Shown here: one piece after another, positions 10,404-21,962 of the stretch
Layout: every line of letters begins with the position of its first letter
How positions within the stretch are numbered: position 1 is the stretch's first letter
Origin: Inonotus obliquus
Lineage: Eukaryota > Basidiomycota > Agaricomycetes > Hymenochaetales > Hymenochaetaceae
Assembly (NCBI GenBank): GCA_032164295.1
Contig: JAJHTX010000008.1
Coordinates: 1,116,001-1,180,000 of the forward strand
Direction of reading: 5' to 3'
Length of the DNA stretch: 64,000 nt
Program-made: the position numbers and the translations under genes
The notes under the pieces: generated by a model
Told to the model about the DNA's origin: nothing
The model's database searches: none
The model's input: only the letters and a program-made list of their open reading frames with translations

Positions 10404-13400
10404 CTAACCCTGCATACCCTTCGCCTTGTGATGGTACACTGGTAACCCATGAATATGATACTGTTCCCCGACCAACTCTTTGGTCGCTATCATTAGTCTG
10501 TCTATCCTCGTGACGATCATGAATACCGTAGCGACACCGACGCTGAAATACCTAGGAACGAAGTCAGATTCATTTTTTCAGAACATTTCCCACGGTGACG
10601 AGACCTACAAATATTGCTCATCTTGGAGCGCCTCAATTGAAAGATCATGGGAAATACCAAGCTCGGCAGCTTCCTCCTTCGGGAGCACGTTTAGACTGTG
10701 GTGGTGGGCCGTGTAACGGTCGAGCAGAGGACATGGGGTAACTTGAGGGAGCGATTTTCCCGTACGCAGAGCGAACGAAATCATACCTGTTGATAACTAA
10801 TCAGAGACCCTCAGAGATGGATGATTACGCATGCCTTACTGATAACACCAAGAACATTGCCTTGGAAGTCAGGCTCCAAGAGTAGCGTTCGCTTGAGGAA
10901 GGCCCGAGCCCAAGAGAGCTCCAGATGCTCTGTAATGGATCGCAGGTGCGATAGAAGGTATGCGATTTCCCTAGAACTCGCTTTAAGTTTAGTGGTCACG
11001 AAGGGAAATCAACGGAAGACTGACATCTGGATCTCATTGATAGTATCATACCGCTTTTCTGGCCATTTGCCACGGAGGGAGAACTGAAGGGCGGAACAGA
11101 GACCCGTCAAACTAAGCTTCGCTCTATCACGCACTGGAGACCCACCTCGTATGCTATGTTCTGTTTGAGACCTGCGGCGCGCCTGAGCTTCATTCGGATA
11201 GCGATGAGATCCTTGTTGATAATCTCTCTCTGTGGGCCATCTGGGACTGTCGAAAACGAAATGATATCGCAATAGGACGCTCCAATCTGATCGACAGTTG
11301 TTGCGTATGTTGCGCGAAGGTATTTGCGCAACGTCGTAGTTGGCGGGAGAAAGGACAAGATACTAAGATTCAACTATCAGCTGTAGGCATCAATACAACG
11401 CATCGCTGCTTACAATGCAACGGCGACACCGATGGTAACCAATAGAAAGCGTTTCTACAGGTAGAGGTCAAAACGTGTGTCGATACTTCCTATGCATACG
11501 CAACTGACCCAAGCAACGGAAAATCCTTTCCCTGATAGACATGAGCATTATCTGACTTATGTATCAACGAGGAACCTTACCTGCAGTGGAAAGACTTGGA
11601 TCGTGGGTATCCTGCCAGGAGAAACCAAGGACGAGGCCGATGCTCAGGAGGAAGATCATGAGAGTCATCGGAGACGCGGGGAAGTAGTACCGAATGAAGA
11701 AGAAAATGGGGAAGCATATCGCAGTGACTGCTGCCAATCCGAAAGGGTTTCCGTCTCCTGATCCCGTCGAAATGTACCTGACCAGCGTTTCGCGCATTAA
11801 TAACACAGCAGAAACAGACTTGACTGAGCTTACCACATTGTCATCCCTACTGTGCAGCCTATGAAGGTTGCAAACACTCGAGAGATCCATCCGAATGCAG
11901 TGTCTCCTCTGAAGCGACTGAGGGTTAACTGGCCGTAGATTCTAGATTGAATAATGAGTCCAAATCGCCAACTCGATTGTATAAATCACGCACAGAGCCC
12001 AGACTGCCCGGTTAACTAGTAATGTCATGTAAAAGGCTGTATTCCAACTGAAGCACGAAAGCTGCTTACCGTAAGTAAATTCCGCAGAACTCTTGATATA
12101 CGTTGGTAACATCAAAATTACTGCATGTTCAGCGAAAATATTGGAAAATCAAGGTTCATTAGCGAGCGAGTTAGTTCATGGACGATAATTAACGTACAAG
12201 ATAGCACGCCGGCTTTCAAGCCAAAGATCGCGTTTCCATGCCCAAGAGCACTTATCGTATGATAAACTACGTTTCCGAGTGCCTGTAACCTTGTCCTTGG
12301 CGGTAAGGCGTCCGGGTCACGACCTGTGGGTAGCCCAAGTAATGATTGATTGTCTGGGTCTATTCCTTGCACGATATCTAGCAGCCAGAGTTCAGTGGTC
12401 GTGTGGATGAACGAAAGCAAGCAGAACAGCGTACTGGGATCTTCATCTTCATCACGCTGCAGACTCGAGTCGATAGGCTCCCATTTCTTCCAAAGGAAGA
12501 CTTGACGCCATGGTAGAACAGGAAACCAAATACGAGAACGATGGCGCGTCTTCTCCAGCATAATCAACTCTTCTAGCTAGAACCCGTGTTAAACATCTGT
12601 TATGGCTCATGGTAACTTGTACTTACAAACTGGCAGAGATGTTTTGAAAAGCGCATCAAATGGTACTGGTACAGATAACACTGATAGAGAAAGAGATGCG
12701 GCAGATGGACACTATCTGTCGATGACCCCAATTCATCGAGATGTTCCGCTGAACGGTACAGCTCGAGAACAAGATGTCTAAGGCCGCGTGAAAATCGGTT
12801 AGTGTTTAGAGTTTTACGAACGGAGCACCGGACCTTTTCTCATTCCAGAAGTCATCCAGAGCTCGTTGTAGCCTTTCCTTCACGAGTTCATCATCCTTCA
12901 TCGCTTCTAGCCAATGCTTATGTTTCCGACCATACAATTTCCAGAAGCGATCCTGGTTCGTGCGTTCCAACCAGCCAATGACATGATCCAGAGTATCAGC
13001 ACAGCAATCGACGAGGTCGCTGCAACTATCACCCAGTCGCGCCATGATAAGCGGGAATAGCTCATCGGCTGCAGGGTGAGTGAAGTGAGACTCGATATTA
13101 ACGTATCTTTGAGATTCGAAAATCCCAACTGGACTCTCAGAGAACGAGGATTCGCCTGAGATGAGGGAGGCCGGTCGACTCCGATGATGCCGCGAAGAAT
13201 GGTGATGGCGATAATTTGGATGACGCTTTTGCTGATGTGAATGGTGACGGTGCAGGTAAGGATGTGAGGTTGACAGACTTGCTACGTGGTGATGGCGCAA
13301 GGGACGTCTTCGTCCGAAAGACTTGACGGATGCAGTTGGTGATTTCGGATCTTCGCCAGATAATTCAGTCGGTGACGACGGTCTGGTAGTTGTTCGAGAC

Positions 13401-14863
13401 TGAACTGGGGTTGACCATGGCGTGTTGAGCAGGGAAAGTGCTGGGGCACCTGCCTCCGACCCAATAATCTTGAAATAGAAAGCCATCCCATTCGCACGGA
13501 CTGTCATATGTCGGACGAATTCATGTAAACGAGAAAAGTCGTTCGGCCCGAACTTTCCCCATGAAAAATCCTTCTTAATCAACCGACTGGAGGCTGCCAA
13601 CGGAGCTAGGGCGCCCTCGGCTTGAACAACAAGTTTGCTGAACACTTCCGGATGAAAATCATGTTCTGTAACGATCCTGCTGAACATATTTGTCTGGGTC
13701 CGCATCGCTTTAGATAATGGAACGAAGACACCGCGAAAGCGTTTGATGAACTGGGCGTTCACCGTCTCAGGTACGATTAAAGCGGAACAAGCGATGGCCA
13801 CTGCAGAGTAAAGTGCGAAGGGGAGAACACAGCCTATTGCAGTCTGATACATACAGTTAGCAGCACAGATGCCACTATCAAAGACAATTGCTAACCTTAT
13901 AGGATGCATAAGGATAATAGTGGGCGACGGAAAACGCAATGTCTGCTCCGACCGATCAGCCCCAAGAATGAGGTTAAATCGGGCACACAACTTACCTACG
14001 ACAATGCAACCTAACGTTGGACCCAGAACATAGGGTCCTTGTGCGATCCTCGCCCTCGCGTAGAGGAGTAGCGCTGTCCCGATAAACAAAAATAATGCGC
14101 AGATTATCGTCGCCTTGAAACTTCCGCATCAGCTTGGCTTTTCCTCTCCTGAGCTATACGGCGGAAAACTTACAGGTGTCTCGATATAATGACCAGTAAA
14201 GATTTCTTGTGGAACAGCAGACTCATTGATCACCTTGCGAGATCGGGAGGAAAGAAATATTCCCAGACAACACCATCTGATAAAAATAAAATGATTGGTT
14301 GGTAGGGAAGTGAAGTAGGACATGAGTCAACTTACGCGAAAGATGCGGTGACGAACACAAGATTGGATAGCTCTCGCTCGAGTACTGCAATAAAAGGCTC
14401 TGCGGGAGGTGATAGAAATGCAGCTGAAGCGCCGTCATGAGGGAACTGTGAGTTAGAGGTGTAGATAGCTCACCAATAAGAATGAGGAAGCTAGACTTTG
14501 GACTGTTAGCTTCGGGATAACAGGAAACAGCAACCTCTGACTCACTTCGCCCATAGCATTCTGCGTCTCTGTAGCTACGAGAAGAATCAAGCAGATCCAC
14601 GCACACACCGCCGTCCGCAGGATAGGCTTGAGATGAGAGACATCAATATTATCGACGATCCACGATACATTAGGACGAGGTAACAGTCGCTTCAACTTGA
14701 GAAATACATGATAGAGCCTATGCTTCCTCGGAGGTTGCAATCGAAGATGGGGGCGCTTCTTCTGCGAAGCAGATTTGGATGGTTCGCATTGCTCTAGATC
14801 TGGTTCCATAGAGTCCACATGAAGGCCCAAAGTTCGTGGTGTACTCGCGCCGCTTTCAGCCAT
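10404..14863 (-). CDS. ArAE-2 / DUF2421 family membrane transporter, about 20 exons
   Basis: Large fungal membrane protein of the aromatic-acid-exporter-like group (N-terminal ArAE_2_N, C-terminal DUF2421). It is thought to be a putative ER or plasma-membrane transporter; the substrate is unknown. I could splice an uninterrupted reading frame from ATG 14863 to TAG 10404, roughly 1150 residues. The first helix bundle includes LRTAVCAWICLILLVATET, SSFLILI and PAEPFIAVLEREL, and the block ends at VNAQFIKRFRGV. The second half has FRGDTAFGWISR, WYISTGSGDGNPFG and EIAYLLSHLRSITEHLE, and ends LMIATKELVGEQYHIHG. Between the halves is a strikingly histidine-rich cytosolic stretch (about 13150-13310). 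Several exons are very short (7-18 residues). One donor (ATGTCAG) and one AAAG acceptor are weak but needed for frame. Confidence 0.88.
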
Positions 14864-15552
14864 CTTGATCCTGATGCAACCTGGTCCTTTACAGAGATAC
14901 GAGATAGAGCCTAAGCAAGAAAGCAGAGTACGTCTTTATCATGGTCCAAGGTACTAGCTCTGGCCGAAAGGGAACAAGCGAAAATTGTCGACAGTTCGTC
15001 CGTTATTCGTCGGAGAGTCAGCCTTTACGTAAGAGATAACATCGCGCAACGGATCGGTCAGCCGGTGTTCTTTCCTCCGTACGGGTGCCCATTTCACAAT
15101 TCTGGTCACGTACTCCTGGTTTTCGTTCTGCTTGCACGAGGTGGGGGAGGTTAGTGGAAGTGGTCAACTGGGACGTGTAAATCCAAGAAAGGTGTCAGGT
15201 GATATGGGTGTGAGTTGCTTACTTGATACATATTTAGTAAATAAGCAAGAACACTATCGCCGGCACGACGGGGCAGGCTGAATGCACGCGGGAGACTTAT
15301 ATAATTAGGGATTGTATAGTCCAGTCCTCATTAATTTTTATTGAGTCTATCTACTGTACATTTTGCACTCATGATCACGGCGCAGTTCCTGCTGAGGAGC
15401 TGCAAATAATCAAATAGTGCGATAGTATCGATTGGGCGTATCACTGGAGCCCTTCTTATGTTATGGACCGGATTACTCTAAACGCAATGCCTGCGACACA
15501 ACAATAATATGACCTGTACCGATTGTCAAAGCCCTCAGCACTGTCCTGTACT
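14864..15552. other. Intergenic region
   Basis: About 690 bp between the transporter promoter and the PL14 relic. I see no gene. It becomes AT-rich toward 15300-15350. Confidence 0.45.
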
Positions 15553-16654
15553 ATGAGGAGCCCTTCGATATTTCTCCTTCTCGGTTTCAATTGCCTCCTA
15601 GCTTTTTCCATACCGCTTCGTAATGCTCAATTTCGTCGATTATCGCGACTACCAGTCACTTGCGTTGGTTCGACCTCCGAAAACGTAGTCGAACGTGAAG
15701 TTGATGCGGTAGCAAGTTCTCAGGTATCAGATCAGCAATAAACTTCACTAACACCTTTCCTATGGATGCCATCTGTACCTCCCCAATCTCGATTGCTCCG
15801 CCTTCTGTCTCGATTTCAACGACGATTGGAGTTGTTTGGGAGACAATCACAACTACCACTCATGAAGAACCACAGACTGTGACTATCACTACCGCTCCCA
15901 CAATTGTTGCGAATACAATCACAGCTTCCGAACCGTTTTTTACAGCGGCTCCAGGAAGCTTTTGGTCTGCACCGGCGCGATTCTCGAACCTCGATTCCTT
16001 CAAGATCGCGCGGAGAACGTAACTTGGGAATAACGAGCGGTGTGCTCCCTGATGCATTCGACGACTTCCTGGTAGTCAACGGACTGGGTAATGATGATAA
16101 TACGAAATCCCTTCAAGATCAGATCGGCATGTGTAATTCATCTTCGGCCTTGCAGCTACTCTATCATGTGGGCTCGATAAACCCCGGAAACTCGCCTCAG
16201 GGCGGAGCCGACTTCTATTCCACACCCCTCCCGCTAGCTGATGCCTCCAATGTTACCTTGTAGTACAGCGCTTTCTTTCCGAAAGACTTTGACGTATTGG
16301 GTGGGAAGTTTCCGGGATTATATGGCGGACATATGACGTGTTCGGGAGGGGATGATGCAACCGAGTGTTTCAGTACGCGGCTGATGTGGAGGGCCGGGGG
16401 TGCAGGTGAGCCGTACTTGGTACGTGCGTGCTTTCCTGGTAGCTGCAGAGGAGAAATAACTCAATCACCCTCGGTATGCGCCGAAAGACAAACAGTCCTA
16501 TGCACTCTGCCACGCGCCACCGGATTCCGTGTGTAACACAGCATATGGTCTCCGTTGGCCGAGGATCCTTCGAATTTACTCCAGGTGCATGGACACACGT
16601 GCGCCAAACTGTTTCCCTTAACACTCCAGTGACAATCCAGTGGGAACCTCGTTG
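15553..16654 (+). pseudogene. Polysaccharide lyase family 14 relic, truncated
   Basis: PL14 enzymes cleave uronic-acid polysaccharides by beta-elimination and are usually secreted. The ATG at 15553 starts a hydrophobic signal-like segment (MRSPSIFLLLGFNCLLAF). Next come a Thr-rich linker (TITTTTHEEPQTVTITT), WSAPARFSNLDSF, and a recognisable core: NPGNSPQGGADFYSTP, YSAFFPKDFD, GGKFPGLYGGH and FSTRLMWRAGGAGEPYL. Breaks are several. An in-frame TAG at 16261-16263 sits where YSAFFP should follow VTL without a stop. A second stop or frame change lies near 16020. A 2-nt shift lies after AYGL, near 16543. The C-terminal part is missing because the inverted-duplication arm begins at about 16651. Confidence 0.85.
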
Positions 16655-18495
16655 AAAGGACGGATTCCCAACACGACTCTACGTGCAGAGGTATGTGCGA
16701 CAGTGCGAGACGAGTCGAAGTTGGAAGTGGATGGTGATGATGGTGAGAGACGCGGCGACGCGACCACTGCTTGACCGTGTCGTTTGACGAACTTGAATCT
16801 TCAAGTGTTACCTAGTCGACGAACAACAAGGTCGTGCATGTGGCAAGTATGGGCGCGGCGGCCAACTCGTAATAAGAATTACTCATGCGTAAACCTACAC
16901 GTGTCCAAACAGGTCTTCCCTTTCAGGCTGTTCTTCCCGCCGTGAGCACAGATTCTGCTCTCTTTAAATTTGTGGGCCCTTCAAGAAGAGCAAATTGTAT
17001 TCTTGTCACCCGGTGCTCAATTCGAATACTCTCGTATTCCCTCAGACATAACCTCAGGCTTCAGCTTTACTCTCAAAATATTTCACCCCACCGGTCTGTT
17101 TGCTCGCTCTGCCTGCGCTGGCCAGAAGAATAGGAAATAGAATGGTAAAAAGAGATGAACTAGCGAACTAAGAGAGGACTCATTCACTCAGTATATCACT
17201 GTAGACACTGATCTGCCATCATACTAATGGATCCTGGTTGAAAAGTCTTTCAGGACCCGACTCAAAACACACATCAACTTCTCTCGGCGAACAAGCAAAG
17301 TGGTAAATCCAACTGGATCCAACTTACAGGATGCAAACTATCACGCAAAGTGGAGGCTCGATCGTTGCACCTCCATCACGGTCGCCGTTCAAGCATCACA
17401 AGAAACTCTGACTGCTAACGGGTAGGTTTGTATCGATGAACCGTTGTCACGATGTATAGTGGCATTAGGGCGCGCAATACGTGGTTTTACATACAAGGTG
17501 GTGATACCGCATTTCAGCATCACAGTGACCTTCACCTTGACCCTCAGCCTTGACTTGACCCGCCTCGGTTTCCTCCGCCTCGGTTTCCTCCGCCTCGGTT
17601 TCGGCCTCGGCTTGACCTTCTGCCTCCCCCTCTGCCTCCTCGGCTTGACCTTCCGCCTTGGCTTGACCCTCTGCCTCGGATTGACCTTCTTGATCCACTG
17701 CCTCGGATTGACCCTCTGCCTTGGCTTGACCCTCCGCCTCGGCTTGAACTTCCGCCTTGGCTTGACGGTTGGTGCTACCTCTCAATGCTAAGACCTTACA
17801 GTAGCAAGAAAGTAATATTAACCTACCTCGTTCCAGTTTCTAAGTTTAATTTCAAGTCCTTCGAGAGCCCCGATTCTCGGAATATTGATGCTTAAACCCC
17901 CAGCTGTAACATGCGGTGGGTCCGAACCTTCCTCGAAGATAGCTGTGAACGCGCTTCAGTCATATCCCATGTGCTAGGATAATCTCATACCTTTTGCTAT
18001 CCACGAATACCCGTCCATTGATGCAGCTATAATCCGTTCGACAAACGGTGTATTATGGAGGCGTCTCGCCGTTTGGGCTAATCAAGACTCGGAAAAGAAG
18101 ATGTAAGCCAGCGAGATGGGGACAGCTCAAGTAGAAATACATGCCTTGCCAGTAATCCCTGATGAAATCAGGTGATTCTCCAGCCCTATCTGGACGGTAT
18201 ATAATGACGTGTGTGTAGTATTCTTCAGGTTGCACTAGTACTGCAGACATCTTGTCAAGAAAAGTCCAGATGCCATCGTGACGCCGCATACACGAGGCTA
18301 TTTATTCCAGGATGGTAAGAGCAAAGTACTATGCAGTGAATTGTACGCTTTCCTGCAAAGCTGACAGTCACATGCAGTGGTAAGTAGGAAGAGCAGCTTG
18401 ACGTAGCGTACTAAAGTACTGAAGTGGGCCGTACGTCTGCAGAATGCTCTGTAATTGTATGGAGGAATACTTACGGATCTGTACTGATCAAGAAA
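16651..18495 (+). repeat. Left arm of large imperfect inverted duplication
   Basis: This segment is repeated in reverse orientation at 20716-23970. Matches are long but diverged. For example, CATCAACTTCTCTCGGCGAA at 17273 pairs with the reverse complement near 21805, and CCTACACGTGTCCAAACAGG at about 16893 pairs with sequence near 23723. The arm carries the pseudogene copy A and the empty target site of the hAT element at 17147-17154. Its outer end abuts the truncated PL14 gene. Its inner end stops at a TTCTTGATCAG junction. Confidence 0.85.
17465..18289 (-). pseudogene. Unknown lineage-specific gene, copy A, with EGQ/EA repeat
   Basis: The minus-strand frame starts at ATG 18289 (MRRHDGIWTFLDKMSAVLVQ) and runs through YRPDRAGESPDFIRDYWQ and HLAGLHLLFRVLISPNG. 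It meets TAA at 18053, where the paired copy B reads a Trp codon. Similar coding sequence then continues across a likely intron to NWNE and a region rich in EGQ, EA and AEG units built on a GAGG-type tandem repeat (about 17500-17760). I recognise no family. Copy B at 20924-21616 breaks at a different codon, so the two were inactivated independently. Confidence 0.6.
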
Positions 18496-18755
18496 TCCAA
18501 ATTTGGTCATGTTGCAACGACAGAGCCAGTGCTTCGAACCAGTCATCCTACTGCGGCATTATCAAGGAGCACATCCCTACCACAAAAAAACACGAAACGA
18601 AAGTTGACATCTTATCGTGGCGGGATTCAGCCTTCGGTCTCTACAATAAAAGTTGAATGCAATACACAAGAACTGCACAAAGTGCGAAAGCCCGTACTCT
18701 CGTGTCTCGCATTTTAGGACTTGCTAGGTGTCTCCTTGCAAGCAGCCATTCTGTG
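18496..18755. other. Spacer between left arm and LTR-like repeat
   Basis: About 260 bp with no counterpart in the right arm and no gene seen. It begins directly after the TTCTTGAT junction where the two arms stop matching. Confidence 0.4.
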
Positions 18756-19064
18756 TCCTGATTTCTCTCTTTCTAATTATCTCTGTTTCTCAGCTTTGGT
18801 ACACTATAGCTCCTCATAGTGCATACATGCAATTGGTCAGTGCATCTAAGCTAATGATAGCTTTGACTATACTTTGTAGTATAAATATGCAACGAAGTAG
18901 TCTCGGAAACTACACATCCTATATCCTCATCCAAATACCAGGTTATATTTTTAGATAAGAATAATCATTGCCCTCCTTGTTTTCAACTACTGTAGGAGTC
19001 ATCTCCTAGTCATAAAAGTAACAGATATATTTTTCGTGTACATCACGGAGACTTTTGATCAGAC
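18756..19064 (+). repeat. Dispersed LTR-like repeat, copy 1
   Basis: About 310 bp matching the reverse complement of 63187-63517. Shared landmarks include TAATGATAGCTTTGACTATA, CCAAATACCAGGTTATATTT and ACTTTTGATCAGAC at the end. The middle holds a TATAAATA motif, and the element has no coding potential. This size and layout suit a solo LTR of a retrotransposon, but neither copy shows clear TG...CA ends or a target duplication. It ends exactly where the 19064-19210 segment, also found at 23993-24142, begins. Confidence 0.6.
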
Positions 19065-19210
19065 GTCGGTAGCCAACTCGCTTCCGCTTCATCGCCTGGT
19101 TTCCTTGCCTCCTCGAGCAAATTTGCTAACAAGGGCAAATCGTACTTTTGTCCCTTGTGACTTCGTCAGAATGGGAGAACATAATATGAGTCCTGGGTTT
19201 CCTCGAAGAC
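19064..19210 (+). repeat. Inverted duplicate of 23993-24142
   Basis: About 147 bp matching the reverse complement of 23993-24142. Shared stretches include CGTCGGTAGCCAACTCGC and AACATAATATGAGTCCTGGG. In the right-hand copy this piece lies just outside the large arm. Here it is displaced to the inner side, next to the LTR-like repeat, so at least one further rearrangement took place. Confidence 0.7.
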
Positions 19211-19442
19211 GGGAGAGCACAACGGCAGATTCCGATTAGAGGTGGACGGAAAGTTCGTCATGAATCGACACGATGTCTTCTACTGCGACATACTTTCCAG
19301 GGTTACATGACCTGTGCATGTCCAACGTCGAGCACTTGCCTGCGCCAACAACCGAGCAATAGATAAAAGGAGCAAAAGAAAAGAGAGGAAGTCGCGAAAC
19401 AGAGAACGGTCCTTCAGGTCAATGTCGATGTCGAGTTGGCCA

Positions 19443-20534
19443 TTAGACAATGTTGAGGTGCCAGTGGGCATTTGGGAACCAATTCTTCTTGACACGCTCG
19501 ATAATCCACCACCAGGGCGTGACGTACGTCATATCGGACCTCTCACTCATGCCACCGCCGCTGGTCAAAATACCACCGATCTGGCCACGGACATCAACGA
19601 CGATGTGAGCCCAAGTCTCCAGGCTCGGAGAATGCTCCAGGCTGGTTGTCGTGGTTGAAGACGGCCCATTCCCTGGACGATCCCTCGACGATCATGTTGT
19701 TGAGCTTGTAAGTGCGATTGATGGCAAAGAAGCCGTTGGCGCAGCTGATAGTCGTGCTGGTGGCATTGCCGTTCTTGACGACGACGAAGAGGCAGGGCTC
19801 GTTAGCGCGATCTCTCATGTCGGGGACGTGCATGAGCTTTTCGGTGACGATGCCGCGGAGTGGGAGCAGACCGTCCTTGGGATATTTGATAGACCAGTCG
19901 GCGTCTGTACGGGTGAAAACTTTTCATGTAAACTCTGGCTGCCCAATCTTGGTTCCTAGATTGAGACAGGAATAGCATTTAGGTTCGTAGAGGACATTGA
20001 TCAAATAGTGAAAACGCACCAAGGTCTAGTTTATTTCCGAAAAAACGCCCGAGCTGGACCCGGTCAATCTCCAGAATTGCCCAGTCTTCGGTGAACTGGG
20101 ACCCATCAACGAAGCTGAGAGTGACGGGTGGGGAGCAGAGGACGTGACTCAGCTCGCGGCTGCTGCGCCGCTCCAGTCCCGCTCCACCTGGATGCAAGGT
20201 AGATTGCCATCGTGCCTTGGGCGTCCGGTCAGGCCTCGGTGGAGATGTACAGCCCAAGGGCGGAGGTGACGGGTCCAATGACATCCACGAGTGCGTTCTG
20301 GTAGTTGACGCGTTCGAAAAGTTGAGGGCTGCCCTCGCGCCTGACATAGAGCTCGGCGAACTCGATGTTGACGGTGTCGGTGATGTTGTACTTCCCAAGG
20401 AGGGCCTGGACGTCCTTCGTCGCGTTATGGGCAGCCATGAGCACGGTGGACCCAGGGATGGCGCCAATGTAGATGGTCAACGGACTGACGTTGTCTTCCC
20501 CGTCGCGCGAGGCCGCCTCGTCAACCTCCACCAT
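19443..20534 (-). pseudogene. Fungal trypsin-like-fold protein relic, active-site Ser lost
   Basis: Resembles a family of agaricomycete proteins with a C-terminal trypsin-like domain. The minus strand reads LTIYIGAIPGSTVLMAAHN, NALVDVIGPVTSALGLYIST, FTEDWAILEIDRVQLGRFFG, KYPKDGLLPLRGIVTE, LFVVVKNGNATSTTIS and then FSEPGDLGS. Its end can be read as VTPWWWIIERVKKNWFPNAH and a TAA at 19443. The protease motif GDSGS reads GDLGS here, a one-base Ser to Leu change, and a one-base shift follows directly. At least one more frame change lies between 20229 and 20160. The N-terminal half of the usual protein is absent. It is the spacer between the two inverted arms. Confidence 0.7.
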
Positions 20535-20923
20535 ATTAAAACGGACGAGGTTTAGACTACCTGGAAGGAAAACCTAGTTAGCTAGTTCCATGAAACAATA
20601 GATGCCTATCAACGGACTGTGTGATCCTCCAAAGCCTTCAGAACGTCCCCGCCAGGACCGCCCTTATTCCAGGGGTGCTCAAGCTGACCCCTCAACGCCA
20701 GAATCAGCTGCTTCTTTTCTTGATCAGTACAGATCCGTAAGTATTCCTCCCCATACAATTACAGAGCATTCTGCAGACGTACGGCCCACTTCAGTACTTC
20801 GGCACGCTACGTCAAGCTGCTCTTCCTACTTACCACTGCATGTGACTGTCAGCTTTGCAGGAAAGCGCACAATTCACTGCATAGTACTTTGCTCTTATCG
20901 TCCTGGAATAAATAGCCTCGTGT

Positions 20924-21616
20924 ATGCGGCGTCACGATGGCATCTGGACTTCTCTCTACAAGATGCCTACAGAGCAAAATGGATACAGTTACATCGAAAC
21001 ATACAGTCCAGAACGGTATGAAGAATCACCTCCACTCCTTCAGGTTTACTGGGACGGCATGTATTTCTACTTGAGCTATCCACATCTCGCTGGCTTACAT
21101 CTTCTTTTCCGTGTCTGGATTAGACCAATTGGGGCAACGCCTTCATGGTCCACCGCTTGTCAAACAAATTGAAGTTACATCATTGGACGGGCAGAATTAT
21201 AAAGCAAAAGGTATGAGATTATCCTAGCACATGGGATATGACTGAAGCGCGTTCACAGCTGTATTCACTAGTAATTCGCATGTTACAGCTGGGGGCACCG
21301 GTTATACGGAAGACACCGCTCTCCGTCAACTTGACTTGATTCTTAGAAGCTGGAACGAGGTAGGTTAATTTTACTTTCTTGCTGCTGTAAGGTCTTGGCA
21401 TTGAGAGGTATGCCTCTGACAGCGGTGGAACGAAACGTCAATCCAAGGCAGAGGGTCAAGCGGAGGCAGAGGAGGCAGAGGCAGAGGCAGAGGAAGCCGA
21501 GGCAGAAGGTCAAGCGGAGGCAGAGGCGGGTCAAGTCGAGGCTGAGGGTCAAGTCAAGGTTGAGGGTCAAGGTGAAGGTCACTGTGATGCTGGAATGCGG
21601 TATCACCACCTTGTAG
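20924..21616 (+). pseudogene. Unknown lineage-specific gene, copy B
   Basis: Starts MRRHDGIWTSLYKMP at 20924 and continues through SPERYEESPPLLQVYWDGMY and HLAGLHLLFRVWIRPIG to a TGA at about 21170, where copy A encodes Asp. Beyond a likely intron it reads RQLDLILRSWNE and enters a purine-rich tandem repeat at about 21440-21590. Relative to copy A the repeat frame is shifted, so it reads Arg/Gln-rich in the open frame. The family is unknown. Its position in the inverted arm explains its orientation opposite to copy A. Confidence 0.58.
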
Positions 21617-21954
21617 TATGTAAAACCACGTATTGCCCGCCCTAATGCTACTATACACCGTGACAACGGTTCATCGATACATACATATGCGCTAGCAGTC
21701 AGAGTTTCTCGTGATGCTTGAACGGCGACCATGATGGAGGTACAATGATCGAGTCTCCACTTTGCGTGATAGTTTGCATCTTGGAAAGTTGTATTTTACT
21801 ACTTTGCTTGTTCGCCGAGAGAAGTTGATGTGTGTTTCGAGTCGGGTCCTGAAAGACTATTCAACCGGGATCCATTAGTATGATGGCAGATCAGTGTCTA
21901 CAGTAATATACCGAGTGAATGAGTCCTCTCTCAGTTCTCGGTCCGCTAGTTCAT

Positions 21955-21962
21955 CTCTTTTT
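21955..21962 (+). repeat. Left 8-bp target-site duplication of hAT element
   Basis: CTCTTTTT directly precedes the element and is repeated exactly at 23487-23494. The left arm of the inverted duplication carries the same 8 bp once (17147-17154 on the minus strand) with matching flanks and no insertion. Confidence 0.95.

Noticed and set aside
17500..17760. Repeat with Gly-Gln-Ala units seen as a collagen-like or new structural protein
   Set aside because: It is a tandem nucleotide repeat inside a broken gene; copy B has it in another frame, so the amino-acid pattern is not conserved.
18421..18496. Possible second hAT terminus (similar to 23345-23485)
   Set aside because: Subterminal sequence matches but the terminal TAGGGTTCC repeat and target duplication are missing.
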